Positions 33,118 through 42,469 of a stretch of 64,000 nucleotides of DNA are shown one piece after another. Every line of letters begins with the position of its first letter. The stretch's first letter is position 1. The DNA comes from Desulfotomaculum copahuensis (GTDB lineage: Bacteria; Bacillota; Desulfotomaculia; Desulfotomaculales; Desulfovirgulaceae), in assembly GCF_001655685.1 (NCBI RefSeq), contig NZ_LYVF01000002.1, positions 83,521 through 147,520 on the forward strand, read 5' to 3'. The position numbers and the translations under genes are program-made. The notes under the pieces are model-generated. The model did not search any database. It was given only the letters and a program-made list of their open reading frames with translations, and had not been told where the DNA came from.

Positions 33118-33381
33118 TCAGTCGAAATACTTTTTTTTGCGTTTGGGCCTGGGGATATAAGTCACCTCGATGGCACAGTCGGGACACACCAGGGCACAGG
33201 ACTGGCACAAGATGCACTTGTCCCCCTCCACCGTCACCGTCGGCGTACCGTAAATGCCGAGCGCCTCCGACCAGGTGATGCATTGCCGGGGACACTTGAC
33301 GATGCAATACCCGCAGCCCTTGCACAGCCCCGGGAAAACCGTCATCGCCCCCCTGGCCAGATCATAGTGCAAGATTTTCAA
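33118..33381 (-). CDS. Two-cluster [4Fe-4S] ferredoxin (KorD-like)
   Basis: 87 residues with two cluster motifs, CKGCGYCIVKCP and CILCQSCALVCP. The pattern resembles the delta subunit of 2-oxoacid:ferredoxin oxidoreductases, but the other subunits are not nearby. The C-terminus is very basic (RPKRKKKYFD). The start is TTG 33381 with a G-run upstream; ATG 33345 is an alternative just before the first cluster. It is divergent from the HdrACB operon and may serve it. Confidence 0.82.
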   Translation of the reverse strand: MKILHYDLARGAMTVFPGLCKGCGYCIVKCPRQCITWSEALGIYGTPTVTVEGDKCILCQSCALVCPDCAIEVTYIPRPKRKKKYFD

Positions 33382-33411
33382 AACCCGTATCCCCCCTGGT
33401 TTAAATTTAAG

Positions 33412-33431
33412 AAAAACCCCGGCCGCCGGGG
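33412..33431 (-). terminator. Terminator-like hairpin upstream of the ferredoxin gene
   Basis: On the minus strand CCCCGGCGGCCGGGG (33431-33417) is followed by TTTTT (33416-33412). It sits 36 bases before the ferredoxin start, between a possible -10 box (TATAAT near 33471-33466, read leftward) and the gene. It could be a leader attenuator; no gene ends upstream of it on that strand. Confidence 0.5.
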
Positions 33432-33576
33432 CTTTACCGGACTTCCCGGGGCGGCACCAGCCAATTATAAAATGAAACAGCGCTTATCCCGGAAAGCATT
33501 AAGCGTGGAAAACCTGTTGCTCATGAAATAACATCTGAAAGGGGGCTGAAATTGTTCTGAAATTGTACAGCCGGAA

Positions 33577-33711
33577 TTGGTGCAGAATATAGATCAGGGT
33601 AACAGATTCACCCTTAAATATCAACAAATAAACCCCGAATGGTTAATTAATCATCCCCAAATGATCAGCCAGGCTGTGAAAATGGACAACTACCACGACC
33701 GTTACCGTTAA
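33577..33711 (+). CDS. Possible small AT-rich ORF
   Basis: An open frame of about 44 codons (TTG 33577 to TAA 33711) reads through INPEWLINHPQMISQAVKMD and ends in NYHDRYR. It is the only stretch in the 525-base gap between the ferredoxin and HdrA genes that looks protein-like. There is no good SD sequence and no recognised family; it might be the tail of a lost gene. The rest of the gap is AT-rich and shows an 11-base tandem repeat (CTGAAATTGT) near 33547. Confidence 0.2.
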   Translation: MVQNIDQGNRFTLKYQQINPEWLINHPQMISQAVKMDNYHDRYR

Positions 33712-33906
33712 ATACAGAAATATTATTTTAAACATTAAAAAACCACCTCTTACCCTAAAAGTATGGTTTTTAGAAAACGCGAAATCTATAATATACCGTA
33801 AAAATTATCTCTTTTAAAGTAAATTCACTCTTCAGGCCGGGGTTTCCTGGCCTGATTCATTCGGCGGGATTTTGTATACAGTTCTTTCATAAACGGGGTG
33901 TTTTTG

Positions 33907-36888
33907 ATGGAAACCCGAATTGATGCCGTAGTGGTGGCGGGAGGCGGTATTGCCGGCATCCAGGCTTCACTGGATTTGGCCGCCCTGGGTTATCATCATG
34001 TCTACCTGGTGGAACGGTCAGCGGCCATCGGCGGCACCATGCCCATGCTCGGGCGGACGTTCCCGACCAACGACTGCGCTATGTGTATTCTTTCCCCCAA
34101 GCTGGCGGAATGTGGCCGGCACCCCTTGATCACAGTGCTCACCAACGCGGAAGTGCTCGATGTGACCGGGGAACCGGGGCATTTCACGGTCACGGTGGAG
34201 CAGCAATCCCGGGGGGTGGATATGGAGCGCTGCACGGGATGCGGGGAATGCGCCGCACAATGCCCCGTTTATGTCGACGATCCCTTCAACCAGGAACTGA
34301 ATGGACGGAAGGCCATCTACAAGCTTTATCCCCAGGCCTTTCCCAACTGTTATGCCATCGACCGGGAAAATTGCATCAACTGCCGGACCTGTGTGGATGC
34401 CTGCCCCGGCGGCGCGGTCTCGCTGGACACAAAAACGGTGCAAATGCAGCTGATGGCCGGGGCGGTCATTCTTTGTCCGGGCTTCGGCCTTTTGGACCCG
34501 GCCCGGCTGGAACCATACCGTTACCGGCAGCTCTATCCGTCGGTGCTGACCAGCCTGGAATTTGAACGTCTGCTCAGCTCTTCCGGGCCGTACCAGGGCC
34601 GGTTGATCCACCCCTCAGACGAAAAGGCGGTACACCGGGTGGCCTGGATTCAGTGCGCCGGTTCACGGGAAACCACCATCAACCGGGAATTGTGTTCTGG
34701 TGTCTGCTGCATGTACGCCCTCAAGCAGGCCATGGTGGTGCTGGAGCAGGGACGGAACATGCAGGCCACCATCTTTTACCAGGATATGCGCACCTACGGC
34801 AAGGGATTTGAAAATTATTACCACCGGGCGAAGGAGATGGGCGTCCGCCTGATCAGAAACCGGCCGGCGGAAATAAAACAGGCCGGGGATGGCAGCCGGA
34901 ACCTGCGGGTGAACTATCTCGCAGATGACAGTACGCTCAAGCAGGAAGAATTCGACCTGGTGGTGCTCTCCACGGGCATGGTGGCGCCGGTAATGCCGCT
35001 GGCCGAAAAACTGGGCCTGTCCCTGAACAGCTTCGGGTTTTGCGCCATGCAACCCCTTTCCGGGATTGAAACCTCCCGGCCGGGCATCTTTGCCGCCGGC
35101 GCCTTCACCGGCCCCCGGGACATACCGGACACCGTCACGCAGGCCAGCGCGGCCGCCGGGGCGGCCGCCGCCCTGCTCGGAAGCGCTTCCCGCCGGGAAC
35201 GGCCGCCGCTGGAAGAACGGGATGTGAAAGGGGATGCCCCCCGCACGGGAGTGTTCGTCTGCCGCTGCGGCGGCAATATCAGCCGGGTGGTGGATGTGGC
35301 CCGGGTGGCCCGCTTCGCCCGGCAATTACCCGGCGTAGCTTACGCGGCCGAATTTTCCTACTGCTGCGCCCAGGACAGCCTGAAAACCATGGCCGCGGTG
35401 ATTGACGAACACCGCTTGAACCGGGTGGTGGTGGCCGCCTGCACCGTGCACACACATGAGCCGCTGTTTCAAAATTTACTGCGCGAAAGCGGCCTGAACC
35501 CCCATTTATTTGAAATGGCCAACATCCGCGAGCACTGCTCCTGGGTGCACATGCACCAGCCGGAAATGGCCACGGCCAAGGCCAAAGACCTGATCAAAAT
35601 GGCCGTGGCCAAAGCCGCCCTGCTGCAGCCGGTGCAGGGCGTCAGCCTGGGGATGACCCGGCAGGCGGTGGTGGTGGGCGGCGGTGCGGCCGGCATGACG
35701 GCGGCGCTCAATCTGGCCGGCCGGGGCCACCGGGTGCATCTGGTGGAAAAGAACGAACACCTGGGCGGAATGGCCGGACGACTGCATATTGGCGCCAACG
35801 GCGAGGATGTACAGGGCTTCCTGTCCGGTTTAATCACCCAGGTGCATGAACAGGAGTTGATCACCATCCACACCGGGGCGGAAATAACCGCCGCCGGCGG
35901 ATTCGTGGGCAACTTCGTATCCACCTTGTCCAGCGGGGAGGAAATCGCCCACGGCGTGACGATTATCGCCACCGGCGCCGGGGAATACCGTCCGGAGGAA
36001 TACCTTTACGGCGCGAACGGGCGGGTGATGACCCTGTTGGATCTGGAGGGCGCCCTGGCCGCCGGCGACAGCCGGGTGAACGGCGCCGGACGCTTTGTTT
36101 TCATCCAGTGCGTGGGCTCCCGGGACGACCGGCGGCCGTACTGCAGCCGCACCTGCTGCACGCAGTCCGTGCGGCTGGCCCTGCAGATTAAAGAAATAAA
36201 CCCGGAGGCAATGATCTACGTGCTTTACCGGGATATGCGCACCTACGGCTTTTTCGAGGAACTCTACCAGGAAGCGCGGCGCCGGGGAGTGCTTTTCATC
36301 CGGTACAATGAAGGGAATAAACCCACGGTGACCGCGGAAGGTGATCATTTGCGGGTGGATGTGCTCGACGACGTTCTGGGCGCACCTGTAACGATCGAAG
36401 CGGACCTGGCCGGGCTGGCCGCGGCCATGGCGGCGCCGGCAGACAATGCCCGTTTGTCCCGGCTCTACAAAGTGCCTCTGAACCAGGACGGTTTCTTCCT
36501 CGAAGCGCATCTGAAGCTGCGCCCGGTGGATTTCAGTACGGACGGGGTGTTCATGTGCGGCCTGGCCCACGGCCCGAAAAACCTGGAAGAAAGCATCGTC
36601 CAGGCCGGCGCGGCCGCCACCCGCGCCGCCGCTTTGCTGGCCGGGGACACGATCACCGTGGAGGGCGGCAGCGCCTTTGTCAGCAAAATAAAATGCACGG
36701 GCTGCGGTACATGTGCTTCGGTCTGCCCGGCCAGGGCGGTGACCGTGGACGATACTGAAAAGGTGGCTGTGGTAAACGCCGCCCTGTGCAAGGGCTGCGG
36801 GGTGTGCGCCGCCTCCTGCCTGCGCGGGGCCGTTGACGTTGAAGGGTTCACCAATGAACAGGTTATGGCTGCAATCCGGGCACTGTAA
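33907..36888 (+). CDS. hdrA: HdrA-type electron-transfer flavoprotein, tandem form
   Basis: 993 residues, roughly two HdrA units in one chain. Unit 1 (about 1-440) has the FAD motif VVVAGGGIAGIQASLDLAAL, the HdrA signature TFPTNDCAMCILSPK and an inserted ferredoxin (CTGCGECAAQCP, CINCRTCVDACP). Unit 2 begins with CRCGGNISRVVDVARV and the conserved EMANIREHCSWVHM, then a second FAD motif VVVGGGAAGMTAALNLAGRG, but lacks the PTNDC signature. The C-terminus holds two more clusters (CTGCGTCASVCP, CKGCGVCAASC). HdrA is the bifurcating subunit of heterodisulfide-reductase-like complexes. ATG 33907 has GGGGTG 6 bases upstream. HdrC and HdrB follow. Confidence 0.92.
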   Translation: METRIDAVVVAGGGIAGIQASLDLAALGYHHVYLVERSAAIGGTMPMLGRTFPTNDCAMCILSPKLAECGRHPLITVLTNAEVLDVTGEPGHFTVTVEQQSRGVDMERCTGCGECAAQCPVYVDDPFNQELNGRKAIYKLYPQAFPNCYAIDRENCINCRTCVDACPGGAVSLDTKTVQMQLMAGAVILCPGFGLLDPARLEPYRYRQLYPSVLTSLEFERLLSSSGPYQGRLIHPSDEKAVHRVAWIQCAGSRETTINRELCSGVCCMYALKQAMVVLEQGRNMQATIFYQDMRTYGKGFENYYHRAKEMGVRLIRNRPAEIKQAGDGSRNLRVNYLADDSTLKQEEFDLVVLSTGMVAPVMPLAEKLGLSLNSFGFCAMQPLSGIETSRPGIFAAGAFTGPRDIPDTVTQASAAAGAAAALLGSASRRERPPLEERDVKGDAPRTGVFVCRCGGNISRVVDVARVARFARQLPGVAYAAEFSYCCAQDSLKTMAAVIDEHRLNRVVVAACTVHTHEPLFQNLLRESGLNPHLFEMANIREHCSWVHMHQPEMATAKAKDLIKMAVAKAALLQPVQGVSLGMTRQAVVVGGGAAGMTAALNLAGRGHRVHLVEKNEHLGGMAGRLHIGANGEDVQGFLSGLITQVHEQELITIHTGAEITAAGGFVGNFVSTLSSGEEIAHGVTIIATGAGEYRPEEYLYGANGRVMTLLDLEGALAAGDSRVNGAGRFVFIQCVGSRDDRRPYCSRTCCTQSVRLALQIKEINPEAMIYVLYRDMRTYGFFEELYQEARRRGVLFIRYNEGNKPTVTAEGDHLRVDVLDDVLGAPVTIEADLAGLAAAMAAPADNARLSRLYKVPLNQDGFFLEAHLKLRPVDFSTDGVFMCGLAHGPKNLEESIVQAGAAATRAAALLAGDTITVEGGSAFVSKIKCTGCGTCASVCPARAVTVDDTEKVAVVNAALCKGCGVCAASCLRGAVDVEGFTNEQVMAAIRAL

Positions 36889-36923
36889 ACGGGCCTATTT
36901 CCAAATGACTGGAGGAGTAAAAC

Positions 36924-37496
36924 ATGTCTAACCACACCGCCCTGGCCTTGAACGGTCAAGATTCGTTCACCGGAGTACTGGCCCAAAAGAGCGGTCAGCC
37001 GGTGCAACTATGCTACCAGTGCGGCAAGTGTTCGGCCGGCTGCCCAATGAGCGCCGCCATGGACATCAAACCGAATCAAATCATGGAACTGCTGCGCCTG
37101 GGCCGGCCGGAGCCCGTCTGGGAAAGCCTGGCCATCTGGCTGTGCGTCGGCTGCGAAACCTGCGCCGCCCGCTGTCCGAACGGCATCAGCATCGGCCGGG
37201 TGATGGACTGCCTGCGGGAAATGGGCAACGGCCGGGAAGCAAACGGCCGGGGCCGGAAAATCAAGCTCTTCCACCGGGAATTTCTGGACTCGCTGCGCGC
37301 CAACGGCCGGGTGCACGAGCCGGTCATGCTCGCCCGTTACAAGCTGAAAACCGGGGACATTTTCAGCGACCTGAACATCGGTGTACGCATGTTCAGAAAA
37401 GGCAAATTCAGCCTGTTACCGGAGCGGATCAAGGACCGGGCGGGCATCCGGGAACTGTTCAACCAGACCGGCCCGCTCACTGGCGGAAGCAATTAG
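36924..37496 (+). CDS. hdrC: HdrC-type iron-sulfur subunit
   Basis: 190 residues with two [4Fe-4S] motifs, CYQCGKCSAGCP and CVGCETCAARCP, the second followed by NGISIGRVMDCLREM as in HdrC. The C-terminal third is helical and basic. It should carry electrons from HdrA to HdrB. SD GGAGG precedes ATG 36924; the gene starts 35 bases after HdrA and 38 bases before HdrB. Confidence 0.92.
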   Translation: MSNHTALALNGQDSFTGVLAQKSGQPVQLCYQCGKCSAGCPMSAAMDIKPNQIMELLRLGRPEPVWESLAIWLCVGCETCAARCPNGISIGRVMDCLREMGNGREANGRGRKIKLFHREFLDSLRANGRVHEPVMLARYKLKTGDIFSDLNIGVRMFRKGKFSLLPERIKDRAGIRELFNQTGPLTGGSN

Positions 37497-37534
37497 CAAA
37501 CAGTATTATCCTACCCGTAAAGGAGCCGGACGAC

Positions 37535-38383
37535 ATGAAACTCTCTTACTTTCCCGGATGTTCCCTGCAGACCAGCGCCAGGGAATTCGACCTCTCCGCC
37601 CGGGCCGTCTGCGGCGAACTGGACCTGGAACTGGTGGAACTGCCCGATTGGAACTGCTGCGGGGCCACTTCGGCGCACAGTCTGAACCATGAACTGGGTC
37701 TGACTCTCCCGGCACGCAATCTCGGCCTGGCGCAAGAGACCGGGCTGGACCTGGTGGCTTCCTGCTCGGCCTGCTACAACCGGCTGAAAAGCGCCGATTA
37801 CGCACTCAAGACCAACCCGGCGCAGGCCGGCGCAATGCGGCAAAAAACCGGCCTGGATTTTGATCAAAACCTGCACGTGCTCTCACTTTTGGAGGCGGTG
37901 ACGACGCGGATCGGCATTGAACGGATCAAGCAAAGGGTAAGCCGGCCCTTAAAAAATCTGAAAGTGGTCTGTTACTACGGCTGCCTGCTGGTCCGCCCGC
38001 CCCGGGTGACCGCCTTTGATTCCCCGGAATTCCCTGTCAGCATGGACCGCCTGATGGCCGCCCTGGGTGCCGAACCCCTGCAGTGGTCCTATAAAACCGA
38101 TTGCTGCGGCGCCAGCCTGTCCATCTGCGACAGCCGGACGGTACGGAACATGGTGAACAATTTGCTGCAAATGGCCGCCGAGACCGGCGCAAACGCCGTG
38201 GTCACCGCCTGCACCCTCTGCCACGCCAACCTGGAAATGCGCCGCGATCCGTCCCGCACCATGCCGGTGTTCTACTTCACCGAACTGATGGGCCTGGCCT
38301 TCGGCCTGTCCGCATGCGCCGGCTGGCTGCACCGGCACCTGGTGGACCCATTTCCGGTCCTGGCGCCGGTGCTGGCAGTGTAA
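37535..38383 (+). CDS. hdrB: HdrB-type subunit with two CCG domains
   Basis: 282 residues. Two CCG domains are present: YFPGCSLQTSAREFD with DWNCCGATSAHS and SCSACYNRLK, then VCYYGCLLVRPPR with KTDCCGASLSICD and ACTLCHANLEMR. In methanogens these bind the noncubane clusters that reduce heterodisulfide; in bacteria the substrate is usually unknown. ATG 37535 has AAAGGAG upstream. It closes the hdrA-hdrC-hdrB operon. No MvhD, FlxABCD or Qmo membrane subunit is adjacent. Confidence 0.92.
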   Translation: MKLSYFPGCSLQTSAREFDLSARAVCGELDLELVELPDWNCCGATSAHSLNHELGLTLPARNLGLAQETGLDLVASCSACYNRLKSADYALKTNPAQAGAMRQKTGLDFDQNLHVLSLLEAVTTRIGIERIKQRVSRPLKNLKVVCYYGCLLVRPPRVTAFDSPEFPVSMDRLMAALGAEPLQWSYKTDCCGASLSICDSRTVRNMVNNLLQMAAETGANAVVTACTLCHANLEMRRDPSRTMPVFYFTELMGLAFGLSACAGWLHRHLVDPFPVLAPVLAV

Positions 38384-38493
38384 AAGAGCTGCTGTTATTT
38401 CCGGGCCGCCATAACCCAACAACGAAGGAATTTTATTCTCTCTGTGGAAATTAATCATTGCTTGGTAAAATAATTTTTCCAGGAGGGATAGCA

Positions 38494-39081
38494 ATGGCGG
38501 ATAAAAAGATTCTGATGCTGGCAGGGGATTATGTCGAGGATTACGAAGTTATGGTCCCTTTTCAAATGCTGACCATGCTGGGCTACACTGTAGATGCCGT
38601 CTGCCCCGGCAAAAAAGCCGGCGAAACGGTGCGCACGGCCATCCACGACTTTGAAGGAGATCAAACCTACAGCGAGAAGCCGGGGCACAATTTCATGCTC
38701 ACCGCCACCTTTGATGAAGTCAGGCCGGAAGATTACACCGGGCTGGTCATCCCCGGCGGCCGGGCACCCGAATATTTGCGTCTGAATGAGCGGTTGCTGG
38801 AAATGGTACGCCACTTCTTTGAGACCGGCAAACCGGTGGCTTCCATCTGCCACGGCCAACAAATCCTGGTGGCGGCCGGCGTGCTGGAAGGCCGGCTCTG
38901 TACGGCCTATCCCGCTGTCAAGCCCGACTGCGTTCGCGCCGGAGCCAAATGGGGCGAAGTAAACGAAACCTTTACCAACGCCTGGGTGGACGGAAACCTG
39001 GTCACCGCCGCCGCCTGGCCCGGACATCCGGAGTGGATACGCAAGTTCGCTGAACTGCTGGGGGCAAAAATTGAAATTTAA
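38494..39081 (+). CDS. DJ-1/PfpI family protein
   Basis: 195 residues of the DJ-1/PfpI superfamily. The nucleophile elbow is [16 protein letters not shown] with the conserved Cys-His pair, and the first half has [20 protein letters not shown]. Members act as glyoxalases, deglycases or chaperones in the cytosol. SD AGGAGG precedes ATG 38494. It is 110 bases behind HdrB and may be read with it. A strong bidirectional terminator follows. Confidence 0.9.
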   Translation: MADKKILMLAGDYVEDYEVMVPFQMLTMLGYTVDAVCPGKKAGETVRTAIHDFEGDQTYSEKPGHNFMLTATFDEVRPEDYTGLVIPGGRAPEYLRLNERLLEMVRHFFETGKPVASICHGQQILVAAGVLEGRLCTAYPAVKPDCVRAGAKWGEVNETFTNAWVDGNLVTAAAWPGHPEWIRKFAELLGAKIEI

Positions 39082-39097
39082 ACAACTACGTGGAAAA

Positions 39098-39142
39098 ACC
39101 CGGACCCGGCCCCTTTAGGGGGTACCGGGTCCGGTATCTTTT
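39098..39142. terminator. Bidirectional intrinsic terminator
   Basis: CCGGACCCGG (39100-39109) pairs with CCGGGTCCGG (39125-39134), extended by an inner CCCC/GGGG stem. It is followed on the plus strand by TATCTTTTT and on the minus strand by TTTTT. It serves the convergent PfpI and stalk-protein genes. Confidence 0.85.
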
Positions 39143-39172
39143 TCGGAGCAACCGGCAGCTACGTGCACCAGC

Positions 39173-40510
39173 TTATTTTCCCGCGGCGGAAGACGGGGTT
39201 TCCGCCGGAGCCGGAGCCGGTGCCGGCGGGGCAAGCTGACTCATATCCCTGGCCTTGCTTACATCCGGTGCTTTAAAGGGTTGGCCCAGGCCGGAAATGC
39301 TTATGTTGCCCTGCATGGTCATCTCCATATGCACATTTTGCGGTACATTCTCCGGCGGCTGGGCCGGGGTGCCGCCAGTCATTTCCCGGGGGTTGATATT
39401 AAAGTCCAGCTGTTCGTTAATTTTGGTCAAATCATTGATCAGTGTTTTCTTATTGATGTAGGCGGTGTAGAAGATATTGACATTGGCTTTATCCAAAAGC
39501 TTCTGCATGGCCTGCGTAAAATCCCGGGACGACTGACCGGTCATGCCCGGCATGCCCTGCATGGCCTGCTGCAACAGCTGCGCATAGCCCTGACGGAATT
39601 TATCCTGGTCTATGGTGGCATTAATCACATAGTAGTCATTCCCGTTTATAGTTGCATCGTCACTGTAATTCAACAGTATGCCCAGTTCTTTCATCTGCTG
39701 GACCGCCTTGATCGGATCGGACTGCACTTGTTGCTGCTGCCTGATAAAATCCGGCGCAATGCCGGCCGGGGAAACCAGCCAGTCCGGTTGTCCGGGGGGC
39801 TTGATATACATTTTGTCCTGGTTCATGTACATTTCCATCACCATGGCCGGAACTGCGGCCGGGCTGTCCGGCACAATATTTTCCTTGATGTACATCTGCA
39901 GGGGATTGTTTTCCACGCTGCCGGTCAAGTTGATTTTAATGTTCTTGGGCACACCGGGAACCGGTTTGCCATCGGCAGCCATGTTCATATTCATGTTCAT
40001 GTCCCCGGTCATGGAATAAGTATTCACCGCCTGGCAGGCCTGGTTCGATTTGGCCAGCAACTCTTCCGGGGTCATGCCGTCACGTAACTGGTTCCGGCTG
40101 AGCAGGGCCGTTTCCCTTGCCCCGTCCCAACCGACCTGAAAGCCAAACACACCGGAAACAAAGCGCAGGGGAATGCTCACTTCATTCCCCGACTGCTCCG
40201 GGGCAACGGGCAGGGTTACCGGCTTGCCGTTTAACAACGCCTGGCGGCTGCCGGGGGTCAACACCAGGGAATCCTTCCCCTGGGTCAGCTTAATGCCGCC
40301 ATTTGTGTCCTGGTCCAGGGCAACGCCGGAAAAGCGGGCAAACTGACCGGCCTGAACCATACTAACACCGTTTTCCTGGTACGTATCGCCAAAGGTGACC
40401 TGATTTCCATTAACAGTCAGGTTAATCTTTCCCGCGGCCAGTGCCGGCACTGCCGGCAGGCATGCCGTAAGCGCCAGGGTCAAAATCATTAAAAACAGCC
40501 TCTTTTTCAT
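39173..40510 (-). CDS. Secreted stalk-domain protein with DUF6612-like C-terminus
   Basis: 445 residues. The signal peptide is KKRLFLMILTLALTACLPAV with cleavage after ALA; a lipobox-like LTAC is also present. A copper-amine-oxidase-like stalk domain follows (about residues 28-130, with VSMVQAGQFARFSGVALDQD and VSIPLRFVSGVFGFQVGWDG). The C-terminal part is a lipid-pocket-like DUF6612 type domain with many Met residues (TYSMTGDMNMNMNMAADG), also rich in Gln (QQQQVQSD). The end is a Pro/Ala tail. ATG 40510 has GGTGAT 7 bases upstream; upstream in-frame starts are less likely. Confidence 0.8.
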   Translation of the reverse strand: MKKRLFLMILTLALTACLPAVPALAAGKINLTVNGNQVTFGDTYQENGVSMVQAGQFARFSGVALDQDTNGGIKLTQGKDSLVLTPGSRQALLNGKPVTLPVAPEQSGNEVSIPLRFVSGVFGFQVGWDGARETALLSRNQLRDGMTPEELLAKSNQACQAVNTYSMTGDMNMNMNMAADGKPVPGVPKNIKINLTGSVENNPLQMYIKENIVPDSPAAVPAMVMEMYMNQDKMYIKPPGQPDWLVSPAGIAPDFIRQQQQVQSDPIKAVQQMKELGILLNYSDDATINGNDYYVINATIDQDKFRQGYAQLLQQAMQGMPGMTGQSSRDFTQAMQKLLDKANVNIFYTAYINKKTLINDLTKINEQLDFNINPREMTGGTPAQPPENVPQNVHMEMTMQGNISISGLGQPFKAPDVSKARDMSQLAPPAPAPAPAETPSSAAGK

Positions 40511-40583
40511 GCGCAACATCACCCGCCTCTCATAAATATTTTGATCAAGTATTTTCATCCCTGGCCGGCCGGTCCGGCCGGCA

Positions 40584-40895
40584 TTAAATTTTCACCGCCG
40601 TGCCACAGGCGGTGACCATAAGCATCCCCTCCCTCACCACTTCGTAATCAATATCGATGCCGATAATGGCATTGGCCCCCAAACGCTGCGCCTCTTCCGA
40701 CATTTCTTTAAAGGCAACTTCACGGGCGTGGGAAAGCTTTTCTTCATAAGCACCCGAGCGCCCGCCCACAATATCCGTCACCGTAGCGAAAAAATCACGC
40801 ACGATGTTGGCGCCCATGATCGCCTCGCCGGTAACAATGCCCAGGTATTCACGCACCGGTTTTCCTTCAATGTCCGGAGTGGTGGTCAGGATCAA
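40584..40895 (-). CDS. YbjQ/UPF0145 family protein
   Basis: 103 residues of the YbjQ (UPF0145, heavy-metal-binding-like) family. Key segments are [35 protein letters not shown] and the C-terminal [14 protein letters not shown] with [10 protein letters not shown]. It forms pentameric rings in known structures; the function is unknown. The start is TTG 40895 with GGAGGTG about 10 bases upstream. Confidence 0.9.
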   Translation of the reverse strand: MILTTTPDIEGKPVREYLGIVTGEAIMGANIVRDFFATVTDIVGGRSGAYEEKLSHAREVAFKEMSEEAQRLGANAIIGIDIDYEVVREGMLMVTACGTAVKI

Positions 40896-41098
40896 AGGCC
40901 GTGCACCTCCAGGTTTTATTTTTTATGACAATTCTTCACTGGCAGCCCAATTCCTTTTATTTTTCTTTTTTTCCGGCAAACCGGCGAAAATTTAATAAAA
41001 TAGTATCAGGTTTTGGGGGAAACGTCCCGCCGCCAATTTTAACCGGAAATAAACAGCCTTTTAACCAGCCCCTGCTATGATTTAGCGGGGGTGATCAG

Positions 41099-42469
41099 GT
41101 GAGAATTGCTGTAATTGGTGCGGGTTATGTGGGTTTGGTCGCGGCGGCCTGCCTGAGCCGCTCCGGTCACGAAGTGGTTTGTATCGAAAAGGACGAAGGC
41201 AAACTGGCCGAATTGCAGGACGGGCGGCTGCCCTTTTACGAAGCCGGGCTGGCGGAAATTTTCACCGCCGGTGTGGGAAAAGGTTCCCTGCATTTCAGCA
41301 GCGAGGTTGCCGCCTGTCTGGACGCGGAAGTAGTCATGATCGCCGTGGGTACACCGGCACGGCCGGACGGTAGAATCGATCTGTCACAAATTTATGGTGC
41401 AGTCTCCCGGATCGTGGAACAGGCCCGGTTTCCCCAGCTCATTGTCATGAAAAGCACCGTACCGCCCGGTTTTGGCGAAAACCTGAAAGCTCGTTTGCTT
41501 TCCCGGGCCGGGGTGCCCCTGACCTACCTGGCCAATCCGGAATTTTTACGGGAAGGATCCGCCGTCCGGGACTGGTATTACCCGGACCGCATTGTGATTG
41601 GCGGCGATCAGGAGCTGGCCGTGGCCAAACTGGCCCGGCTATACGCCGATATTGACGCCCCGGTGGTGACCATGGACGTCGGCAGCGCGGAAATGGTCAA
41701 ATATGCGGCCAATGCCTTTCTGGCCACCAAAATCTCTTTTATCAACGAAATCGCCAACCTGTGCGAACTGGTCGGAGCGGACATCTTGCCGGTGGCCCGC
41801 GCGGTGGGCATGGACCGGCGCATTGGCGGCGAATTCCTGCAGGCCGGCCTGGGATACGGGGGATCCTGCTTTCCCAAGGACACCTGCGGCCTGGACTTTG
41901 TTTCCACCTGCAACGGCTACGCCTTCAACCTGCTCAAGGCGGTGATTGAGGTGAACAACCGCCAGCGGGTGCTGGCCCTGCGCAAACTGCGCGGGATGCT
42001 GGGCACATTACACGATAAAACCGTCTGTGTGCTCGGGCTGGCGTTCAAACCGGGGACCGACGACATCCGGGAATCACCGGCATTGGATATAATCAATCTG
42101 CTATTGGACGAAGGGGTGAAGATCAGGGTCTATGACCCCCTGGCAATGAAAAATGCGCAGCGGCTTCTACCCCCGGAAGTTTATTCCGCATCCGGCACTA
42201 TGGCGGCGCTGGAGGGCTGCCACGCCCTGCTGGTGGCCACCGCCTGGCCGGAATTCACCGGTCTGGACTGGACGGCGGTCAAGGAACTGATGCGTCCGCC
42301 CCGCCTGGTGCTGGACGGGCGCAATTGCCTGCCGGCGGAAGAAATCATCAAAAACGGCCTAGTTTATCAAGGTGTCGGCCGGCCGGCAAAGCCGGAAAAC
42401 CAGCCCGGGAATATCATTTTACCCAAAAGCGACCGGACGCCGTTCCGCTGCCAGGTCACCCGGTGCTGA
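41099..42469 (+). CDS. ugd: UDP-glucose 6-dehydrogenase
   Basis: 456 residues. The NAD motif is RIAVIGAGYVGLVAAACLSR, the catalytic cysteine lies in GYGGSCFPKDT and the C-terminal domain has LGLAFKPGTDDIRESPAL. It makes UDP-glucuronate, a precursor for acidic cell-wall or capsular polymers. The start is GTG 41099 after GGGGGTGA. The last 35 or so codons go beyond the usual family end and overlap the 3' end of the convergent PHP gene by 103 bases. It opens a group of envelope-glycan genes. Confidence 0.94.
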   Translation: MRIAVIGAGYVGLVAAACLSRSGHEVVCIEKDEGKLAELQDGRLPFYEAGLAEIFTAGVGKGSLHFSSEVAACLDAEVVMIAVGTPARPDGRIDLSQIYGAVSRIVEQARFPQLIVMKSTVPPGFGENLKARLLSRAGVPLTYLANPEFLREGSAVRDWYYPDRIVIGGDQELAVAKLARLYADIDAPVVTMDVGSAEMVKYAANAFLATKISFINEIANLCELVGADILPVARAVGMDRRIGGEFLQAGLGYGGSCFPKDTCGLDFVSTCNGYAFNLLKAVIEVNNRQRVLALRKLRGMLGTLHDKTVCVLGLAFKPGTDDIRESPALDIINLLLDEGVKIRVYDPLAMKNAQRLLPPEVYSASGTMAALEGCHALLVATAWPEFTGLDWTAVKELMRPPRLVLDGRNCLPAEEIIKNGLVYQGVGRPAKPENQPGNIILPKSDRTPFRCQVTRC

